Of a stretch of 64,000 bases of DNA, positions 24,551 to 38,500 are shown piece by piece; the stretch's first letter is position 1, and the number at the start of each line of letters is the position of its first letter. The notes under the pieces were generated by a model. That model did not search any database. It was not told the DNA's origin and was given only the letters and a program-made list of their open reading frames with translations. This stretch comes from Mastigias papua (lineage: Eukaryota; Cnidaria; Scyphozoa; Rhizostomeae; Mastigiidae): assembly GCA_964019165.1 (NCBI GenBank), contig OZ025284.1, forward strand, positions 1,670,521-1,734,520, in the 5' to 3' direction. The translations under genes and the position numbers were made by a program.

Positions 24551-26572
24551 GCCGACCAGGAAATGATACAAAGAATTGAAGATGATGCTTTGTGTATAGA
24601 ATGATCTACGGTATGCAGACTGGAACAATTTATGGTATATGGATTTAGTAGCTAGAGTTGTATTCATGTATGCAAAAAATGACAAGAAGATGGCAAGATT
24701 GAGAATAGGTCAAAGAGATATAAGGAAATAACATAAAGAGCAGTTTCATTACAATGCCTGCCAAGAATGCGTCCAAGCGAAATAAATACATATAAATGTA
24801 TTTTGTTGAAATACTTTGCCCAATATGAAAAGAATTCATGAAGAGAGATGAAGAAGGAGTAGCAGAATTTTAAAAAGGAAGCTACATCATTTACTGCTTG
24901 TTTGGAAAGTTGCTTACACTCATAATAATTCCTGGCATCGCTAATGAGAACAGAGATTTTGCAATGTTGACACACTGCAACAAATGAAATTGGCTTGCAT
25001 ACGTGTGCTTTCACTCCCATAAAGCGAACTTCACTCAATACTTTTTAACAGATTTTCGTCATATTGAATAATAGTAAATAAGGAGGTCATTATTGCTATT
25101 TCCTTAAAGTCACAGAGATTGAGATCTGAAAATACGATTCTTTTTTTAGAATGCCTTAATGCTTCCAGGTCCTACAATCTCTAAGAAATTTTTAAGTTCT
25201 TATAAAGAGTTCGAGAAAAGAACGTTAACTGTCTGAACATGTCGACTCTCGTCATCTTCAGTATTCAATATATGGGCTCTGCTCCATACGTAAATACGTA
25301 ATAATGCGTTTTTAAACATATATAGATAGTCAGAAAAACCTCATAAGTGCTTAGCTTGTAGCTTCATAAGAATTACTTTACTTATCATACAAAGCGTACA
25401 CATATGCCAAAAAATACAGTAGATTGATTTTGTTCCTACTGTTTGTAGGCTCAATTGTATTTCAAGTAAAGTAATTCTGATGAATCTATAAGCTATGCGT
25501 CAATGAATCGCTTTTTCTAACCATATACGATATATTTTTATATAGTTGCTCGCAGTTAGCATATAATTTTGCTTGCAGTGCTGTATAGATGTTCTATGGT
25601 TGCAAATGAGTTTTATTTTTACAAATATGAGGCTGGAAATTTGTCGTAAGGTCCCTTGTACGTACATATCTTTGTATTTGCATTATGCAGTATAAGATTA
25701 CATCATTTGCACAATAAAATTCTTTTCAAGATGCCTATAGTTTGGTAGTTTTTGCACTTATCTCCAAGTAATCGTAATATTTTGCTGAATCTGTACGAAC
25801 ATTTTCTATTCGGATGGGTTCTCATACTGACCTGTGTCCCGGCATCAACAGTACCCGCCTAAAATCCTCGGGACACATAAAAAGGAACTATAAATAGCCA
25901 TATTCTTCTCAACTTTTTCATCCTTCCGCCTTTCACGCACCCCATCCCCCCCTAGAACAATGCTTTTTTCGTCTACAGGATACTTAAAATTGTCGTGCAA
26001 GTGAAAATGTACAGAGCTTTGTACTTCTCCCACAAACGACGTTTTTGGAGGAGGGGGAGAATGAAAATTAGAAGCAAAATAACGTGTACAATGTGTCCGA
26101 GGACTTTTGACGACTATCTTACATCCACTGATATAGTGTCTGCCTTCTTAAAGAATTCCTGGCACCAGTGTTAACTTCTCTATTTCCCCCCAGACAGTCA
26201 TGCTTTTGGATACAAATACGATGCTTTTGAAGATACAAAGTCGTTTGATGTTGCCATGGAAAACACCTGCGCGAATCTCTCACCAAAACGAGACTGAAAT
26301 TTTATTATGACAACTTCAACCGTGCTGTTATCAAGGTTTAATTGTGAAGGTAATAAGAAGTAGACTGGAAAACGCTTGAATGATATCTCTGATATACCTT
26401 CAGACAAGGAGAGAATGTAATATAGTATAGCATTGTCAAACATCTTCTAAGCCTGTACTAAAATTTGTATGCTTGGTTAGGTGCACTATACTTTGGGCCT
26501 AAACAAGGAGAGATTCTGGGTGCTGGACGTAGATTTGTCGGCTGAACCGCTCTTATCAGCTGACTCAAAATA
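24551..26572. other. Receptor 3' UTR and RAB28 upstream region
   Basis: No exon recognised. AATAAA at 24781-24786, 231 bp after the receptor stop, is a plausible poly(A) signal. The remainder is AT-rich unique sequence with short frames only. The stretch just before 26573 should contain the RAB28 promoter and 5' UTR; no TATA box could be assigned. Confidence 0.45.
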
Positions 26573-29500
26573 ATGTCAGATTCAGAGGACGATGAAGGGC
26601 AGAAGGACCGCCAGCTAAAGATCACCCTCATTGGTGACGGTACGGCGGGAAAGGTGATATTACGTTTGCCAGACAATTTGAGCCTCGCTTTACAATATAC
26701 TTTGTTTTATTCATCTACGTTTTTCCTTCTTTGTACTTCAAATGCTGGTTACTTACAAGCATTTTGTGCAGCTGTGCTCGTTCGGTACATTTTTCACAGC
26801 ATTTGTCGTAGGTATCTCCGAGTCGAATGCCTCAAAATCTAGATTTGTTGTCCCTAGTTCAGTTATATCAATCATGATGTAAAACGCCGAACTATTGCCC
26901 TAGATATTCTATTTGGCTTAGCTAACTTTTTGAGTGAAAATTTGTGGATTGAGACATGAAGAGCACTTCAGTCTGGCGTATCAAGCCCTTTTTACTAGAT
27001 GTCAGTTTAATTTCTTGACTGATATAAGAAAAACCAGAGTTCAATATCATAATTTAATAAAATATAATATAATGTAGTATTAGTACTAGTAGTATGACAC
27101 ATTTCTACATAGTATAATATGATATGATTAACTATAATGCAATATAATATGATTTATGATATGATGTATTATAATATGATTAATATAATATAATTAATGT
27201 AATATAATTGATATAATTTGATGTAATATAATATAACATAAAATAATATAATTATTATAATATAATGCAATATGATTTAATATATAATGTAATATGGTAT
27301 GGTATAGTATAATGGGTAAAGTATAGTATAGTATAGTATAGTATAGTATAGTATAGTATAGTATAGTATAGTATAGTATAGTATAGTATAGTATAGTATA
27401 GTATAGTATAGTAAAGTATAGTATAGTATAGTATAGTATAGTATAGTATAGTATAGTATAGTATAATATAGTATAGTATAGTATAGTATAGTATAATGTA
27501 GTGTAGTATAGTATAGTATAGTATAGTATAGTATAGTATAGTATAGTATAGTATAGTATAGTATAGTATAGTATAGTATAGTATAGTATAGTATAGTATA
27601 GTATAGTATAGTATAGTATAGTATAGTATAGTATAGTATAGTATAGTATAGTATAGTATAGTATATTACAGCATGATATATTATGATCTGCTTATGTTGA
27701 TTCACCTACACATATATCTGACAAGTATAAGCATTCTTAGTGACTTCCTTGCAACCTAATACTGTAATCAAGATGTACTTTATACACCACCTATTGTTTA
27801 CAAACAGATCTTTTGCTGGCTTGATTCTGTTGTTGAATACATATATTAGATTATTTTAACTTTCTGCATTTCAGACATCAATATGCATGAGAATTGCACA
27901 AGAGCAATTTGGGAAAGCATACAAGCAAACACTTGGTCTTGACTTCTTTTTGAAGAGAATAACACTGCCAGGTACATGACACCTGTTCTTTCAAATTGCA
28001 CTTTTCAATGTGATATCTTGACAGTAGCTTATACACTCATTTCTATAGATTCTAGTTGACATGCACTGACTTAACTATAGTATTAATGGTAGCTTCATCT
28101 CAGAAATGGTTAGACCTAGCATTTTCTATCTTTCACAGGTTCTGCTATTTTACAAATCGTTTCTCTAATGATTGCAATATTTGATTTACTCTGAGCAGGA
28201 GTATTTTGTCATCAAGATGTCCTGAGCTTCATAAGTAAACTTTTTGCGCAAATATTGTCAACCATATATATCCATAGTATGACAGAGGTTGTTAATGTTT
28301 GTTCAGGAAATATCAATGTAACAATGCAAGTATGGGATATTGGTGGGCAACAGCTTGGAGGAAATATGCTGGAGACATATCTCTTTGGAGCTCATGTATG
28401 TTATCTTATTTTTGATATAATTTGAAAGAGAGATGATTTGATAAAAGTGGTATCAAAGTAGCTTTTGAAATATGAATTCATACTCATTTCTTTTTTAATA
28501 TCATCTATTTTGTAGTTAATCAGTATCATGTACAAGTTCACAATTTATCAAAATTGGGGAATAGGTATTGCTTACCCAGGACCATTCTGTGCATCATTTA
28601 CTTAGACATAAGCATACCACATAGTCTTGACTTTCATTTGATTTAAAATATATAAGCTTCGTTGTCTGATAGTTTAACTTTCTAGGATTCATTTTATTTA
28701 TTTATATATACAAAGGACCCTTGTAGACCTCATCATCAGACCATAGAATAAGCCTAGTACACATATGCTTATAGTCTTCAAACTTTCTGTAGACAGCTGT
28801 TATTGTCTGTTCTTTTGACATAGCCAAGCCATGCAAATTCTCTCTGCCACATTACATGAATTATTTATTCTGATGAGCACAAGATATCTCACAGGAAAAT
28901 TCATTTCTATTGAATAATGACACAACTATAAGCTTGATATAAACCAAGGAGCTTGAACAGTTTATTGTATCTAATATATAATTCTCTTTTCTTGTTCAAA
29001 ACTCATAAGGATTAGATGTGCTAATGTGGCTTCATCTGTGAAGCATGTGCAGTCACACTTGAATGCAACTGCACACACCATTTGAAGACAATGGTGTGCA
29101 AAGGAATCATGACAATCACTCATCATGATTTAAGTATCACATGCGAGAAAAATTGCTTCTATCTCAAAATTAAATATTTGTCTCCCTCTTGCTTAATTCT
29201 TTCTTCTTAATTCAATTAATATAAAGTAAATAGGATACTTGAGAAATTTTTCAAGAAGGTTCCACAGTGCATTTTTGTGAAAACTGAAATCTGCATAAAC
29301 TTATTCAAAATAGGATATGCTGAATTATACAGAAAATTGACTTTCAAACATTTGCCAGTGGAAGTTGCTTGCCGAAAGTCAAGCATGTGATAGGGTTTTC
29401 AAATTATAGCTGAGAATACAACAGGGTTTATGTTACATAAAATGTGTGCTGGGCTATGACTGATGAAATGAAAATGTAGTCAGTCCACATTGGGGGTTTA

Positions 29501-32500
29501 GTGGTCTGTACTTTTCCCATAAATCAAAGTTTACACTTCACACTATGAGAGAAAGCTGGTCCAATGATATATTCATTGCCCCTTGGGTATATTTTGATAT
29601 CTCCTCCACCTCTGTTTGGTAGAGGAACTAAGGAAACTTGCTGAATACATAGGAAAGAGAATGTAAACTGGTATTTAATTTCTTTCAATTAATAGCTTTA
29701 TTTTTATGCATATTTATCAGTTTATCTTGACTTTCCATGAGTCAAGTACTTATGAAAATTCTCCACACAATGAACAGAGGGTGTTTTCAAGTTAGTAAAC
29801 AATACTTACTTCGTCTATTGAATCATATTTGTCAATTTTTTCTTCAAGTTCATTTTACCTCATAATTTTTTGCTGCAGGCTGTCCTGTTGATTTATGATG
29901 TGACAAATCACAGCAGTTTTGAGAACATCAGTGATTGGTTGGATGTCATTAAGAGTACAATTGGAAAAGGCAAGAAAATGCCTTATTTGGCACTGATTGG
30001 AAACAAAAGTAAGTAAAATCTATACTGGTACTGATTGATAACTTTCTAAAGTGGTATTGATTAATAGTTTACAGGGGTGGGAATAGGATAGGACTATGCC
30101 CCCCATTGGAACATCTTAGCCCTCCTATTAGAAGGTGAAGAGCCCCTTTCTTGGAGCTATTTTGACAGCTCTAGTATTCTGCTGATTTTATCTCAGTTCC
30201 CCCATCAGAATAGTCAGCCCCTCTCCCATCAGAACATTCCTTGTGCTACCCCTAATAGTTAAGACAAAAGGCTGCTAAAAGGTTGGTTCATACCATTTTT
30301 AACTCAATGCGCAACTTTTACATAGATAAATGTGATTGACTCAAAAACATTGTCTCAATTCCAAAGCGTATGGCTTTTCCTTGTCCTCTCACCTACTTTC
30401 TCACCTTTCTCACCAATATGCCTGGTAGACATTACTGTCTGTCAGTTGGTGAACCCCTCAAAAATCCTATCCAATCCTATCTGTCATATCTTTTAAAATC
30501 TTTAACTTCTTGCAGTGATGTTTCTCTTTTGTTTCTTGTTTGATAAATCTTGTTATTTGTCATTTACAAATTTAAAATTTCCCTTCTTTAGAATGCTGAT
30601 ACCATGCCTGGGGTGGTGTTCCTAATTTGTCTCTATGCCTTCAAGATATAGTTCGATCCAAAGCCATCTGTCTCATCAACAATCCAAGCCTCACAAAATC
30701 TCTCCAGTCTCATTCTTTGATTGGAGTCCTTTCCATATTTGGAGATGCTTTGATGGACATTGTCCCCAGGAAGTCAGGGATATTATTCCTGATCCGTTGA
30801 AGCTTATCGAAACTACAAGAACCCACTCATACCCTTTCTGAGTCTTAATACCTAATCAAACTCTATCCCACAAATCTTCATTCCTTTCAATACCTTTTAA
30901 TCTGCTAAGTGTCTTGCCTTCATCTTTCTTCCCAGACTCCTACAGAGCTCTCAAGGTGTAAAACTGAATATGAGTCAGATTCTCATTTCTGCCTCGTCCC
31001 AAAATTGGCTCAAAAATACATTACTATTCACACAATAGTCTATAGGAATATTGAGGGTCAAAATCTGGGACATTTTAGAATAATGTAAGAATAATGTAAG
31101 GCTCAAGCTGTATCATAGGTTAGAGTTTTTGGTTATCTGAGATTTCCGTAGATAGCAAGACAGTTGTGAGGCATTATGTTATGATATTACACAAACTCTT
31201 CGTGGAATGTCCATTGCATACTTTTTGACATTTGAATGCAGTATATACGAATACTAATGCTCATAATCGCCGAGATTTAAGAATGATTTAAGAATAATCT
31301 TAGGCTCAAAACCAAACAATTTTATGAAGTTTGAGGCTTGGCAAAAAATTAGGCATCCTTATTAGAAAAAGTGTGCACTCCTTGAAGGTGGAGGCTTCAG
31401 AGTAACTAAGGGAAGCACAATTCACAAGAGTCATGGGCACATCCTCAAGTAGTACCTACATCAGCTTGGAGAGAGTAAATGAAGTCTTGAGAAAAAGAAG
31501 AAAAGGGATCTTGGAGCGTATCCCCGAGCAGAATTTTGGCAGCTAAACCCAACTATCATGCTTGCCATTAGCCATAGAGTATTTTGATATTTTTATGACA
31601 AATACTCCATAATACGGAGCGATATGAGGAGAACATTTTTGACAACAAATCCCTCAATTTGATTTTATAGGAATCCTGAGGGCCATCTTTCAGCAAATGT
31701 AGAAGCAATCGTTTCCCCCATATTCTCCATGGCTACGCCTTTGAGTGCATAAGAAAATATTTAAAATGCGTGATATTTTTTCGTTTTGCGTGTGAAGGTG
31801 AGAAATGATTCAAATGCATGATTCTCACGCCAAGTGCGTGAGAGTTCTGCTCCTACAGCTTGGATTCTTTCAAATATAAGGTCAACAAAGTTTAACTTGT
31901 CTCCTTCTCTACATAGTCCCTACTTAGTCCTTCTGTTCAATCCCTTCGTATTGGGCTCAGAATCTCTCTGCAACATACCACACTGAAACATTGAAAAGAA
32001 TATCAAGTTGTTCCCTGATGATCCCCTCAGATGTTGCCTTTATAATGCAATTCAATTGTATTATATCAGGGGAGAAATTCATGGAAACCTTATTCTCCTT
32101 ACCTTACATTGTTTTTGAGTTATGGCTTCTCTAAGCTCAACAGCCATTGCATTTGCATATTTTACGGCTGAGTTGGAAATTTAGAAAGTAACAGTTTTCA
32201 GATATAGCCTTTCCTGAGCTATAATGTTAAGACCCCTTAGTTCTATGTTACTGAGAGTAATTCCAAAGCACTTTCTTAAGGTTTTTCTAAAGTTTGCCCA
32301 ATTATGCTATACAAGTATGAAATTTATCATTGTTGACAGTTGTTAGCAGCTGATTTGGCGTGTCTATTGTGAATTATGTACGTATTTGATAATGAATGAC
32401 AAATTAAGCTAAGATACTATCAACTCTTAATATTTCTGTTGAATTGAACTTTACCTCAAGAGTTCTCCTGTTCTGGAAACGCAGATTTTGTTAGATTGTT

Positions 32501-35500
32501 AGGCATTGAAAATATAGCAAAAAGTGAAGCAGAGAATTATTTACTACATTGTGGAATTGTTGAATGCATTTCACAAACGATGAAAAAAATTTCTAGACAC
32601 GCTGAGACCACATTTTGAAGGGTGATTCAACAACATCAGAAGATCAACCTGTTGATTTTCTTTCACAAATATGCAAAATCATGCCTCAAGAGTTTTGAAT
32701 AGATTGCTTAATTTCATCATGGAGGATAGGCTGTTAGGACAATTTGCTATTCAATTTGAAATCCATACCATCCGGCTTTAATGTATTGCTAGTCATCGAA
32801 GTGATGGTCTTTCAGAACATAAATTAGCCACATTTGAAGTCATTGAAGACCGACAGTCCAATTTCATTATATATCTTAATTTATCAACTTTTTCGTGGTA
32901 TAGCCAGGTTTGTTTGAGACTTGTTTAAAACGATTGCGAATCACATTGCATCGTGATGCAGATCATCTCATCGTGTTTTTTTGCGTTGTGTTGCACTTGA
33001 ATCTAACATCTTTATGTACTGCCATTGCCTTTTTTATTGTTGCACGTAAGCCAAGTTTGTGTCTTTCTTAGTTTGTTTAATTGCCTAAATACTCTTATAT
33101 CCTGTGATTATGGCATGCAAGTTTCCAGATGTTCATTACTTCTTTTTATTAAGCTCGTTTTGCTGTAGGAAAGTGCAGTTTCAATCTTTGTTTTAGAAAT
33201 AATGCTGTGCAACTATCCTTAATCACATTTATCTGTTATAGTTGATCTGGAACACATGCGAATAGTCAAGGGCGATAAACATGCCGAATTTGCACTGGCT
33301 AACGAAATGCACAGGTATGTTGCCTTTATCTCGCAAACAGATTGGCAATTTCTCTTAAAATAGTTAGTTTTATTTAGTTTGTTGCTAAGCTATTAAGTAA
33401 TCCTCTGGAAGGGATCTGACACCTTTTTTTTCATTCCAATTAGAATAGATTTCGTTGTAGGGAAGTCATGTTTATTTTAAAATTTTTAGGCATGGTAGCC
33501 CCTCGGTTAGAAGGAAACTGGTTTACAGGGGACCATGTATTAAAACAAGTGTGAACCAAGCTAAAGAATTACTCAATAGTGCAAAAATAAGGATGAAAAT
33601 TTAAAGAATTTATTGACAATGCACGATACAACCGCTGCTACTTATTATTACACGCGAAATCTCATCAGCCCTTTCTCGAACCTGTCAAGTGAGGGTTATC
33701 TTTTTGTCTCGGCACTCAACCCATTCCAGAGACTCCCACCCATTAAGTCTCGTTATGAGTCGAAATGAACTTGTTCAATACTTAAAGAGATGGAACAAAG
33801 CCGTTTGGAGTGTTTTAATATGATATATAAATAGTAGGTAAATAAAGTGAATATTGGATGGATTAGTGTAGGCCTATAGTACAACTCTACACATAGAAAC
33901 TTACGATTTCATTGTGAGTTTTGTTCATGTTCATATGATATGAGCTGGTTCCAGTATTTTGGGTGCTGGTTCTTAACCTAGTCCTATTCCTGCAGTCCCT
34001 GCCTAGCACAGTTATGCATTTAGTGTTTTTTGAGCACACATGAAGAAACTTGATTGATAAACAGGCTGAATTTTCTCCTCAGTTAGTAAAGAATGAAACC
34101 ATTTATAAAAACCTATTTAAAAATATGTGAAGAGTCTCTCGATGCAACAGAATTTCACTCTTTTTCGAGCTAAAGCGAAGTTCTGTAGTACCATAAACCT
34201 AGTTAGAATATCATGCTAAAAGACCTTAAATTCAAAATATTGACTTTCAGGTTTTAGGCTCCTAGTAAACGAAAGTCCTTTTTTGGGGCTTGTATTTTTC
34301 TCACTTAATCAGTGAAAAGTTGCACCGATGCTTGTTCAGTTGACCATTATCTTGTATTACTAGGCTGCGATGTTTTGAATAAATTGCAGTTTGATTGATT
34401 TCCTTTCAAAAGTAGCCAATTATTTCAGATTCTGAGGTTATTTTGCTGCATTTTTGAAAAACTGGATTACCTATTAGTGAGCCTTGTGTGGTAGGGATGA
34501 TTTATTGATGGCTGCCCGAAATCTCACTTGAGAAAATTATCAGGAAGTGGCATTGAATAGAATTAATGTAATCAGTAAGTAGTTAAGTTGCTGGAACTCT
34601 CGTCCCCGCTGCGGCAGGCTGGTCTCTGAGCTACCTCTCGATGGGTAAATATAGAACACTCGCTCATTGTTTATGCAATAGCGAGTGGGGACATGATAGC
34701 AACATTCAGTGGCGTCGAACGCACAGGTACAGGAGTACTGTGTGTGCCCTTGGAGAACTGTTACTGCATGTTAACATATAAGTAGGAATATGTGTTGTAT
34801 AGAACGACCTTCAAGCAGATTACACGTTAAATGTAGTAATGTATTTATCAAAATGTTCAGACTTGTTTGAAACTTCAAATTATTTTCTGTTGATTTTCTT
34901 ATGTGTTCATGTCTGCTAATAGTAACTGAAAGTGAGCCATTTTTGAGCAGCGACCCCGCCTCCCGGCCGCTTCAAAATACTTCTGGTGTCCCTGGTAACA
35001 TTAGGAAGGTATAGGTAGCAAACAAAGGAATATCTGCCGTACATTACAAGATCGATGTTCCAGAATAATTGTCTTTTGTGAAAGTTACTTCCTAAGTTAG
35101 GAATCGTACATTGAACAACTCTGAACCTTGTGATATTTACTGTATTATCAATATTGGTCAACTTTTTGCTTACTTTCTGTTTAACCCGGTTCATTTTCTT
35201 GGGAATAATCCTTGTCTGATGTGCAGAAGTAGCAGATGAAAGGTATCTCCTATAGTTGTGCGCTTCTGTTATTTTCCGCAAATTCTGTTGTATTTTAGTT
35301 TTACATATGAACTTATTTGTCGTTTATGTTCTTTTTGTAGCTTTTTCATGTCTGCAAAGACTGGGGATCAGGTAATTGTTTGCCTTTTTTTCTTTAAAGC
35401 GAACAAGGGAAGCATCGGTGAACTTAAATGGTAGTGTAATGTCTTGTTTGGACGCGTAGATTCGGCAGAGTGAGACACCAGAAAAATGCAACTACTCTCC

Positions 35501-38500
35501 AGTTATAGTGTCATATTTCTACCTTTAAATGCTAACCGAGCTAGCCTTTTGTTACAACCAACGAGGGGGGAACATAAAGAAGTCCCAATATGTCCAGTAG
35601 CAATTCAATGGGTTTACGTCATTGCTACAGTAGTTTAGTCTATGTTTTAAAGTTTCCTTTAGATCCAGGTGAAATCTTGAATCTAAAACTAGCCTTTATT
35701 CTTTATTGGTGCAAAACTTAATCCAATGATTTGCTGCGAGAGATCCCTACATTTCCCATGAAATGTGCAAGAGTGCTCTTTGTATAAGGATAGTTACTGC
35801 AACAGCATTTGCCCTGAAGTTTGACAACAAATATTAAAGCTAAGGAAAAAGCTAAGGAAAACTCTAATCGAGGATGCGGAAAATGAAGATATTTGTTGAA
35901 TCAAACTACTGAAATTATGAAAGATTGAGTGAAACAGATAATAAAAATAGATTGTAAATAACATATTGAATACTTTGGATGGGACTGCAAACTTTTTCAT
36001 AACTTTTATAAAAAATAGTCAATTGCATACTCTGTAAGCGATTTCATGGTTTTAATTGTGATAAATAATACCAAGAGAAATCGTACTAAATTAAAACTTC
36101 TGAGAGCTTCGCTATCATTTCTGTGATGCAAATTTATGAACGTTATTTGGCAGCTAGCCATAGTTGACGTCTAATTTCTGCAATAAGTGCGTGTTTACTG
36201 GGGAAATGGAATAAAGATTAACCATTCTGTCGGCAAAGCAGCTAATTTAACGACCTTCACTTTTCTTTGTACGAACGTTTGCTTCTGTGAATGGAGCAGA
36301 AGAGTAATGGTTTATTTCATGTATCTTGAACGGCAGGATTTTATTCACAAATAAGTGTTGGTTTTGTTAGCTTCGGATTTATGAACCCTCTATCCCTAGT
36401 TTATAATCACAGTATAAATTCAACATGATATTGGTAGGTAAACGAACTCAAAAAAAGTTTTGGCTTGTTGCATCAACATTCAACATATAAGAAAACTATG
36501 TTGCCATATTAGTTTATCTAGACGATTGTTTCCCTGGATTTTATAGATTACTGTTTGTGTGTCAATCAGAATTGATCAAATATAAAATCATGTGTTCCAA
36601 TATTTTTAGCAATTGCTGTTCTGAACTTCGCTTTTATGTTCTTCTGATAGTTAATCTCGTTAGATTGCATGAATTCTCTCTCATCTTCCAAACAGAATTT
36701 TCATTGTAAGTTAATTAACTGCTGTGCATGGCTATGTCTTGAATTGATATGTCGCAATGTGATGCTATCATTTGTTGCAAGTTTTTGGCACATTCCAAGC
36801 AGTTCATGAACGCTCCCTCGTAAACAAACCTCCTGAAGTACTCCTTTGTCATGAATACAGAGATACTGTCGCTTTGCTTTGCTGCTGTGCAGTCCAGGCT
36901 TAACTGACAGTTAGATAGCGCTGAATGTCGATCAGCTTTATCTCATTTCTGAAAATCGCATCGGAAACTGTGGCTTTAAGTGTCGGCCTACTCGGACTGA
37001 TCGTAAACTCGACAGTCTATACAATTTCCTTATTAGTCGCTATATCTTTGACTTGATACTAAATTAATCCATTGTTTTCATATGCAATAATAGCTTCTAG
37101 TCTTCTTTGCTTAATTCTTTGTCTTCTTTCTGAGCTCTTTCATTTGCTTTAGCTCTCTGGTTTTGTTTTAAGCAATTTAAATGGATATTTCATGGCATTG
37201 AAAGTGTCACACGATGTCATACCCTAATGGCTGATCTCAACTAGACGATTTTCGTGACGACTATGTGACGCATGCGCAGTAGAAAATAAAATCTGTTATG
37301 AGGTTAGTCAAAGGGATCGTTGGACTTTCGGCGGGTGGTGGAACTGATTTCTGTGTTTCGTTGAGCATTTAGCGATCTTACTTACGATTCTGCTTCCTAA
37401 TGCGCATGTGAAGTCGCGAACTTTTCAGATGATCTCTATGAAAATCGTCAAATGAAGATCCACCTTAACGATCAGCATGTTTCACGAATTTCTTTGGATT
37501 TGCTTGCTCATATTTCATGTACGTATTTTACCAACCTGAAGTAAACAAACACATGGGAAATTCGTTTCAGCCATTTAAATTATCATATTTGCACTCACAA
37601 CAGATAGTCTAGCATGGAAGTTGTTTGTTTGGATTGCGTTTTTTGTAGTGGCTGCTGCCTTCAATATGCAATCAATTCCTACTCTCGTAGCGGCACTTTC
37701 GAAGCCATTCACTGTCTCCGCAATGCGCTAGAAGTCAAGTTCGGTTGGTAATCGACTTCTATGGCTTGCTGCCATATACGCTATTGCACCGTAAACAGTT
37801 GTATTTCCATCAAAGTGGCTTTCACCCTTTGAGCTGGTCTTTTTCTCAACAAAGTAGAGCCCTGTCTGTCTTTTTACTCTCGCTACATCCTGTCATTGTC
37901 TATAACTCCTTTTGATTTGTTTTCCATTCATATCTTCGATGCAAACATGTCGTCTCCATTCCAGTGCTTTCTATTCTTAAGTGTTCCTTATTGATTTGTG
38001 ACGTCAATGTTTCTAATTCATTTGTATGGCACCAAGGGTGGACTGATTGGTTGGGCAGGTAGGAGGTGGAACGAGGGCCCGGGTGCAGAATGGGGCCCGG
38101 CTCTGCTATTTAAAGTAGATTTTATGCCACCCGGAGACGCTAAATTGTATATTTCTGAATTATGTTTCTTGCTATATTAACACTTAAGTTCTTCTCTTGT
38201 TGCTCAATTTTATGTAGTGAGAGGGTTCCGTCCTGCTTTTGGATAGGTGAGCCATGAATCTGTCAGTCAGCCCCTATATTATACCAAAGTTTTCCAAAGT
38301 AAATTGCAAGTAAATTTGATATAGATGATGCCAGATTTAAGTGTATAGGACATCTTCAGCTACAAGATAAGCATATTACAGGTGCAGATTGATATGCAGG
38401 TAAATAATTACTCCTTAGGGCTCTTACAACCTATAGTGCAATCTTTTTTCCGCTGGCGACAGGCAAAGGGCTCCGCCATGAACTGTTTGCCGGCGTTCAA

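Noticed and set aside
27277..27705. 142-aa minus-strand frame of repeating Leu-Tyr-Tyr-Thr-Ile
   Set aside because: Translation of the GTATA pentanucleotide array.
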